10,418 nucleotides of DNA from NCBI GenBank assembly GCA_003170115.1, contig PMZS01000048.1, positions 7,752 to 18,169 on the forward strand, in the 5' to 3' direction. This document shows, one piece after another, positions 7,116 to 10,418 of the stretch. The notes below the pieces were generated by a model. The model made no database searches. It saw only the letters and a list, made by a program, of their open reading frames with translations, and was not told the origin of the DNA. The translations under genes were made by a program, and so were the position numbers. This DNA comes from Spirochaetaceae bacterium (GTDB lineage Bacteria > Spirochaetota > Spirochaetia > SZUA-6 > Fen-1364). Positions within the stretch are counted from its first letter, which is position 1. The number at the start of each line of letters is the position of its first letter.

Positions 7116-7582
7116 GCAACAACGTCCTGATCCAGAAGCTCGTGATCTTCTCGCTGGACGACCAACGCTATGCGCTCTCTCTTGCCTGCGTGCAGCGTGC
7201 CATCCGCGTGATCGCCATCACGCCGCTTCCCGCGGTGCCGGCGATCGTCCTGGGCATCATTGATGTCGGCGGCGTGGTCATTCCCGTCATCAACATTCGC
7301 AATCGCTTCAACCGCCCACCACGCGATGTTCGTCTGTCCGACCACCTTATTATCGCCACCACCGGGACGCGAACCGTCGCGCTCCTGGTCGATGAAACAC
7401 AGGGAGTGATCGAGGCTTCGTCGGAAAGCTATGCGTCCGCGGATGAGATCCTGCCCGGGCTCGAGCTCGTTCATGGTGCCATAAAGGCTGAGAACGGGCT
7501 GATCCTGATCCACGACCTTGGGCGCCTTCTCTCACTCGAAACGGAGACTGCTATCGATCTCGCGCTGAGCGTCAAGCCATGA
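7112..7582 (+). CDS. CheW-type adaptor with altered NLRG motif
   Basis: Single CheW domain, 156 aa, predicted to link a receptor to CheA. The start chosen is ATG 7112, which overlaps the kinase stop as ATGA; a longer in-frame reading from 7049 would run deep into the kinase gene. The fold is recognisable: LVIFSLDDQRYALSL, then GIIDVGGVVIPVINIR, LLVDETQGVIE and a C-terminal LILIHDLGRLL. The usual Asn-Leu-Arg-Gly turn reads Asp51-Val-Gly53-Gly, so the residue matching E. coli CheW Arg62 is Gly. It differs clearly from the other two CheWs here. Immediately followed by CheR-TPR, it occupies the position of WspB in the Wsp operon. No good Shine-Dalgarno is seen, so it probably depends on translational coupling. 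Confidence 0.92.
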   Translation: MSNNVLIQKLVIFSLDDQRYALSLACVQRAIRVIAITPLPAVPAIVLGIIDVGGVVIPVINIRNRFNRPPRDVRLSDHLIIATTGTRTVALLVDETQGVIEASSESYASADEILPGLELVHGAIKAENGLILIHDLGRLLSLETETAIDLALSVKP

Positions 7583-8925
7583 TCACCACATTGGACACAA
7601 CGATGCTTGGCGAGGTGAGCGACCTCATCGCCGAGCGCATGGGCCTGCATTTCCCCGAAGAGCGCTGGCCCGATCTGGCCCGCGGTCTCAAGGCCGCCGG
7701 TGAGGATCTCGGCTTCGAGTATCCGGACGCATGCATAAGCTGGCTCAGAAGCGGGGAGCTGACGACCAGGCAGATCGAGACGCTGGCCAGCCACCTGACC
7801 GTCGGCGAGACCTGCTTCTTCCGGGATCTGGCAAGCTTCGAAGCGCTCGAGCGGGAGATCCTGCCTCCGCTCATTGCCAGACGCTCGGAAGCGGGTAGAA
7901 CCTTGCGCTTGTGGAGCGCAGGGTGCTGCACCGGGGAAGAAGCCTACTCCCTTGCCATCGCCTGTACCCGTGTGCTGCCAGACCCTGGGGCGTGGAACGT
8001 CTCGATCCTCGCTACCGACATCAACCCGAAGTTCCTCGCCAAGGCCGATGCGGGGATCTACTCCGACTGGTCCTTCCGCGGCGCCCCCGGCTGGCTTCGT
8101 GAACGTTTCTTTTTCCCCCGGCAAGACAAGAATCTCGCCATTGATCCGACCCTCAAGAACCTGGTCCACTTCGGCTACCTCAACCTGGCCGAGGACGCAT
8201 ACCCATCGCTTCACAACCATACCAATGCCATGGACGTGATTTTCTGTCGCAACGTCCTCATGTACTTCACTCCCGGACACCAGCGACGCGTCGCGGAGGC
8301 CCTTCATCGCTGCCTGGTTGAAGGTGGCTGTCTCCTGGTCAACCCCGCCGAGGCCAGCGCTTCCCTGTTTCCGATGTTCGCCATGGAGGACATCGGCGGG
8401 GTCATTCTCTATCGCAAGACCTCGCAGCCGAACCGGCACGAATCATGGCCGGCAATTGTCTTGCCAGCACCAGCGCCTCCTGTGCCGGTCGCACCCACGC
8501 CGCCAATCACGCCGACCACTGCGCCACCCCGGGAGGATCCCCTTGTGTTGGGACGGGCCTACGCCAACCAGGGCAGGCTCGATGAGGCGCTCGCGTCGTG
8601 CCGGGACGCCATTGAGGCCGACCGCACCAACCCCGTGGCGCAATTCCTGTACGCCACGATCTGCCAGGAGCTCGGCCGGTTGGAGGAAGCCGTTGGTGCG
8701 CTAGGCAAAGTCCTCTACCTCGATCAGGATTTCATTCTTGCCCATCATGCGCTGGGAGGCCTCTACAAGCGGCTCGACAGGCAGAAGGAATCCAGGCGCC
8801 ACATCGCGGTTGCCCTCAAGCTCCTTTCGGCCAGGGGCAGGGATGAGATCGTATCCGAGTCCGATGGCATGACTTGTGGCCGGCTCATGGAGTCGGTTCG
8901 AGCCATGGCGGAGCCTATGCCATGA
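7579..8925 (+). CDS. CheR receptor methyltransferase with C-terminal TPR repeats (WspC/FrzF-like)
   Basis: Transfers methyl groups from S-adenosylmethionine to glutamates of the cognate receptor; 448 aa, longer than a plain CheR (about 270-290 aa). An N-terminal helical part (to about residue 75) leads into LTVGETCFFRD (73-83), the SAM-binding motif SAGCCTGEEAYSLA (113-126) and the VIFCRNVLMYF signature (220-230). A Pro/Ala/Thr-rich linker (about 290-321) joins this to about three TPR-like helical pairs (about 322-420; YANQGRLDEALASCRDAIE is the clearest). CheR-TPR fusions are known from WspC and FrzF, where the TPR part is thought to mediate or restrict interactions. The start ATG at 7579 and the stop at 8923-8925 both form 4-nt ATGA overlaps with CheW genes. 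It balances the CheB at 2550-3599. Confidence 0.94.
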   Translation: MITTLDTTMLGEVSDLIAERMGLHFPEERWPDLARGLKAAGEDLGFEYPDACISWLRSGELTTRQIETLASHLTVGETCFFRDLASFEALEREILPPLIARRSEAGRTLRLWSAGCCTGEEAYSLAIACTRVLPDPGAWNVSILATDINPKFLAKADAGIYSDWSFRGAPGWLRERFFFPRQDKNLAIDPTLKNLVHFGYLNLAEDAYPSLHNHTNAMDVIFCRNVLMYFTPGHQRRVAEALHRCLVEGGCLLVNPAEASASLFPMFAMEDIGGVILYRKTSQPNRHESWPAIVLPAPAPPVPVAPTPPITPTTAPPREDPLVLGRAYANQGRLDEALASCRDAIEADRTNPVAQFLYATICQELGRLEEAVGALGKVLYLDQDFILAHHALGGLYKRLDRQKESRRHIAVALKLLSARGRDEIVSESDGMTCGRLMESVRAMAEPMP

Positions 8926-9527
8926 AAGCACGAATCATTGACTGGGAAGCGATTCACCACCGCCTTGCGGCCGCGACGGCTGCCATCTCCGAAAGTGCCG
9001 ATCCCAGTCCGGAAGAGTCCCGCCGCATTCTCGAGGCACGCGCACGAGCGGCTGCCAAGCCGCCCATCACGCCGGACGAAGCGGAGCGAATCGAGGTGCT
9101 TGCTTTCTCCCTGGCCGGTGAGACCTACGGGGTCGAGACCTGCCATGTTCGCGAAGTCCGTCAGCTCAAGGACCTCACTGCCGTGCCCTGCACGCCGCCC
9201 TTTCTCGCCGGCGTGATGAACCTGCGCGGCCGGATCATTGCGATCATCGACCTGCGCAAGTTCTTTGAACTGCCGACCAAAGGGCTCACCGAGCTCAACC
9301 GGGCAATCGTCCTCACGGGCGGAGACAATGAGCTCGGGCTGCTCGCGGACTCGATCGATGGGGTGCGCTCTGTGGCGGTGTCCGACCTGCAGGACGGCTT
9401 GCCCACGCTCAGCGGCATTCGCGACAGGTTTCTCAAGGGTATTACCGGGCAGATGCTGGCCGTGCTGGACGGTGCCCGCTTGCTTGCAGACGCTGGTCTC
9501 AAGGTCAATGAAAAGGTGATTCGCTGA
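8922..9527 (+). CDS. CheW-type adaptor with helical N-terminal extension
   Basis: CheW adaptor, 201 aa, from the ATG at 8922 that overlaps the CheR stop (ATGA); GGAG lies 8 nt before it. An earlier in-frame ATG at 8874 would lie well inside cheR and is unlikely. Residues 1-56 form a charged, Ala-rich extension, probably helical (WEAIHHRLAAATAAI, then SPEESRRILEARARAAA), absent from minimal CheW. The CheW domain runs from about residue 57 with GVMNLRGRIIAIIDLR intact and LLADSIDGV and LAVLDGARLL downstream. This domain aligns closely with the CheW at 1-460; both share VPCxPPF, GRI(I/V)xIIDL, NE(L/F)GLLAD and LPTL. It sits in the WspD position, after CheR-TPR, and probably serves the MCP encoded next. 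Whether the first CheW also has such an extension cannot be seen. Confidence 0.94.
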   Translation: MKARIIDWEAIHHRLAAATAAISESADPSPEESRRILEARARAAAKPPITPDEAERIEVLAFSLAGETYGVETCHVREVRQLKDLTAVPCTPPFLAGVMNLRGRIIAIIDLRKFFELPTKGLTELNRAIVLTGGDNELGLLADSIDGVRSVAVSDLQDGLPTLSGIRDRFLKGITGQMLAVLDGARLLADAGLKVNEKVIR

Positions 9528-9554
9528 GCTGCCCGAGACAGCAGGAGGAATGAT
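9528..9554 (+). promoter_or_regulatory. 27-nt intergenic gap with strong ribosome binding site for the MCP
   Basis: This is the only true gap between genes in the window. AGGAGG at 9543-9548 lies 6 nt before the ATG at 9555, the best Shine-Dalgarno in the window. No hairpin or promoter-like boxes are visible, so the MCP is probably cotranscribed but independently translated. The ATG at 9550 is one base from the Shine-Dalgarno and opens only a short out-of-frame reading. Confidence 0.75.
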
Positions 9555-10418
9555 ATGGGTTGGTTTAAAAACTTCAAAACGAGGTCGAAGCTCGCACTGA
9601 GCTTCGCCGTCATGTGCGCCCTGCTGATCGGATTCGGCATCACGGCCTACAACACGCTCGCTGCCATTCAGAAAAACGAGCGGGAAGGCGTCGACCAAAG
9701 CCGTTTCGCGGCCAAGGACGCCGCTGAAATCCGCGCCCATCAAAATTATATACGCGGTGCCATGATCGAGTTGACGATTTCCAGGGATTCAGCAAAGAAA
9801 ACCACGACCGAACAGGCAATTGCGGAGCAGTCCACGGAGATCGACCTTGGTATCGGCCGCATCAAGGCATTCTTAAGCAAGCAGAACCTTGTCAATGAGC
9901 TTGCGCTGCTCGCCGATGTGGAGAAGGAACTTGCCGCATACCGCGAGGGCCGCGCCGAGGAGTACAGGCTCATCGACGCCGGCAAGACGGACGAGGCGCG
10001 CGCCCTGGGGGCCGGAACTCAAGACCAGCGGTTTGAGCTGATGCGCACGAAGCTGCTCGCACTGGACGATGGCCTCCAGAAGTATGCCGACGCGGAAGTG
10101 GCAGGTTCCGGGCGCCTGTTCGCGGATGCCGTCCGCGTCTTTGTCGTATTCGCGATCGCCGTGCTGCTGTTTGCTTTCTTCATAGTCTGGCTCATGAACC
10201 GCATGATTTCGGTTCCCCTGCAGGCGGTCACCCGCGTTGCCGAGCGGATCGCGGAAGGAGACCTCACCGTGCGGATCGAGGCCGAGAACCGGTCGGACGA
10301 AGTCGGCATGTTGCAGCGGGCCTTTCGGAACATGCTGGAGAACCTGCGACGGACAGCCGCGTTCGCCGAGCGGATTGCCTCCGGGGATCTCACGATGCAG
10401 GTGGTGAAACGCTCCGAG
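9555..10418 (+). CDS. Methyl-accepting chemotaxis protein, sensor half (3' end outside window)
   Basis: Transmembrane chemoreceptor; 288 residues are visible and the frame is still open at the window edge. It starts MGWFKNFKTRSKL, a typical MCP N-terminus. TM1 is at about 13-32 (Leu/Ala/Val/Ile-rich). A periplasmic region of about 160 residues (33-192) is mostly helical, charged and Cys-free, consistent with a four-helix-bundle (4HB_MCP) ligand domain. TM2 is at about 195-214. A HAMP follows at about 215-268 (VPLQAV, then IAEGDLTV and RSDEVGMLQRAFRNM), and a second HAMP-like unit begins directly after it (AFAERIASGDLTM). The signalling hairpin and methylation sites lie beyond the window, so the MCP call rests on the N-terminal architecture and the che context. 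It is the likely receptor for this system and the likely substrate of the CheR and CheB here. The ligand is unknown. Confidence 0.93.
   Translation, partial: MGWFKNFKTRSKLALSFAVMCALLIGFGITAYNTLAAIQKNEREGVDQSRFAAKDAAEIRAHQNYIRGAMIELTISRDSAKKTTTEQAIAEQSTEIDLGIGRIKAFLSKQNLVNELALLADVEKELAAYREGRAEEYRLIDAGKTDEARALGAGTQDQRFELMRTKLLALDDGLQKYADAEVAGSGRLFADAVRVFVVFAIAVLLFAFFIVWLMNRMISVPLQAVTRVAERIAEGDLTVRIEAENRSDEVGMLQRAFRNMLENLRRTAAFAERIASGDLTMQVVKRSE

Noticed and set aside
8874..8921. ATG 8874 as start of the third CheW
   Set aside because: The extra residues are shadow sequence inside cheR; ATG 8922 has the ATGA overlap and a GGAG 8 nt upstream.
7579..9527. Possible GC or codon shift suggesting the CheR/CheW block was acquired separately
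   Set aside because: Rough counts of a few lines gave 50-68% GC in cheR against about 63% in a cheA line, which is not a clear difference without a proper calculation.
9528..9554. Promoter or terminator between the third CheW and the MCP
   Set aside because: Only 27 nt, with no hairpin, no T-run and no recognisable -35/-10 or -24/-12 boxes; only the Shine-Dalgarno is supported.

Overview
The window holds one densely packed, single-strand chemosensory operon, cut at both ends. Every gene reads on the + strand. Seven of the eight internal junctions overlap or abut, and the only real gap (27 nt) precedes the last gene. I see no RNA gene, mobile element, CRISPR array, terminator or convincing promoter. 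The base composition is moderately GC-rich by eye. Gene types and domain order (CheA-REC hybrid, CheR-TPR, CheW copies, REC-HD-GYP, an HK of REC-GAF-PAS type) resemble alternative-function chemosensory clusters of deltaproteobacterial (Desulfobacterota-like) bacteria. That placement is inference from protein style, not a marker gene.

Layout: (1) 1-460, the C-terminal part of a CheW adaptor. (2) 457-2553, a CheA hybrid kinase with a C-terminal receiver. (3) 2550-3599, CheB methylesterase. (4) 3600-4670, a REC-HD-GYP response regulator, predicted to be a c-di-GMP phosphodiesterase. (5) 4667-5062, a stand-alone HPt protein closely related to the CheA P1 domain. (6) 5055-7115, a REC-GAF-PAS-histidine kinase with an unusually short GAF. 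(7) 7112-7582, a second CheW with a degenerate NLRG motif. (8) 7579-8925, a CheR methyltransferase with C-terminal TPRs. (9) 8922-9527, a third CheW with an N-terminal extension. (10) 9555-end, the sensor half of a methyl-accepting chemotaxis protein (four-helix-bundle periplasmic domain, two HAMPs), cut by the window edge.

Likely working model: the membrane receptor, tuned by CheR-TPR and CheB, controls the CheA hybrid through CheW adaptors. CheA phosphorylates CheB and probably the HD-GYP regulator, so the output would be c-di-GMP breakdown. The family comparison is the Wsp (Pseudomonas) and Frz (Myxococcus) systems. Wsp ends in a diguanylate cyclase (WspR), so here the output enzyme has the opposite sign. 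Two extra parts, a free HPt and a second sensor kinase, sit in the middle of the operon and suggest that a second input feeds the same phosphorylation network. No flagellar CheY, CheD or CheC is seen, which favours a non-flagellar role.
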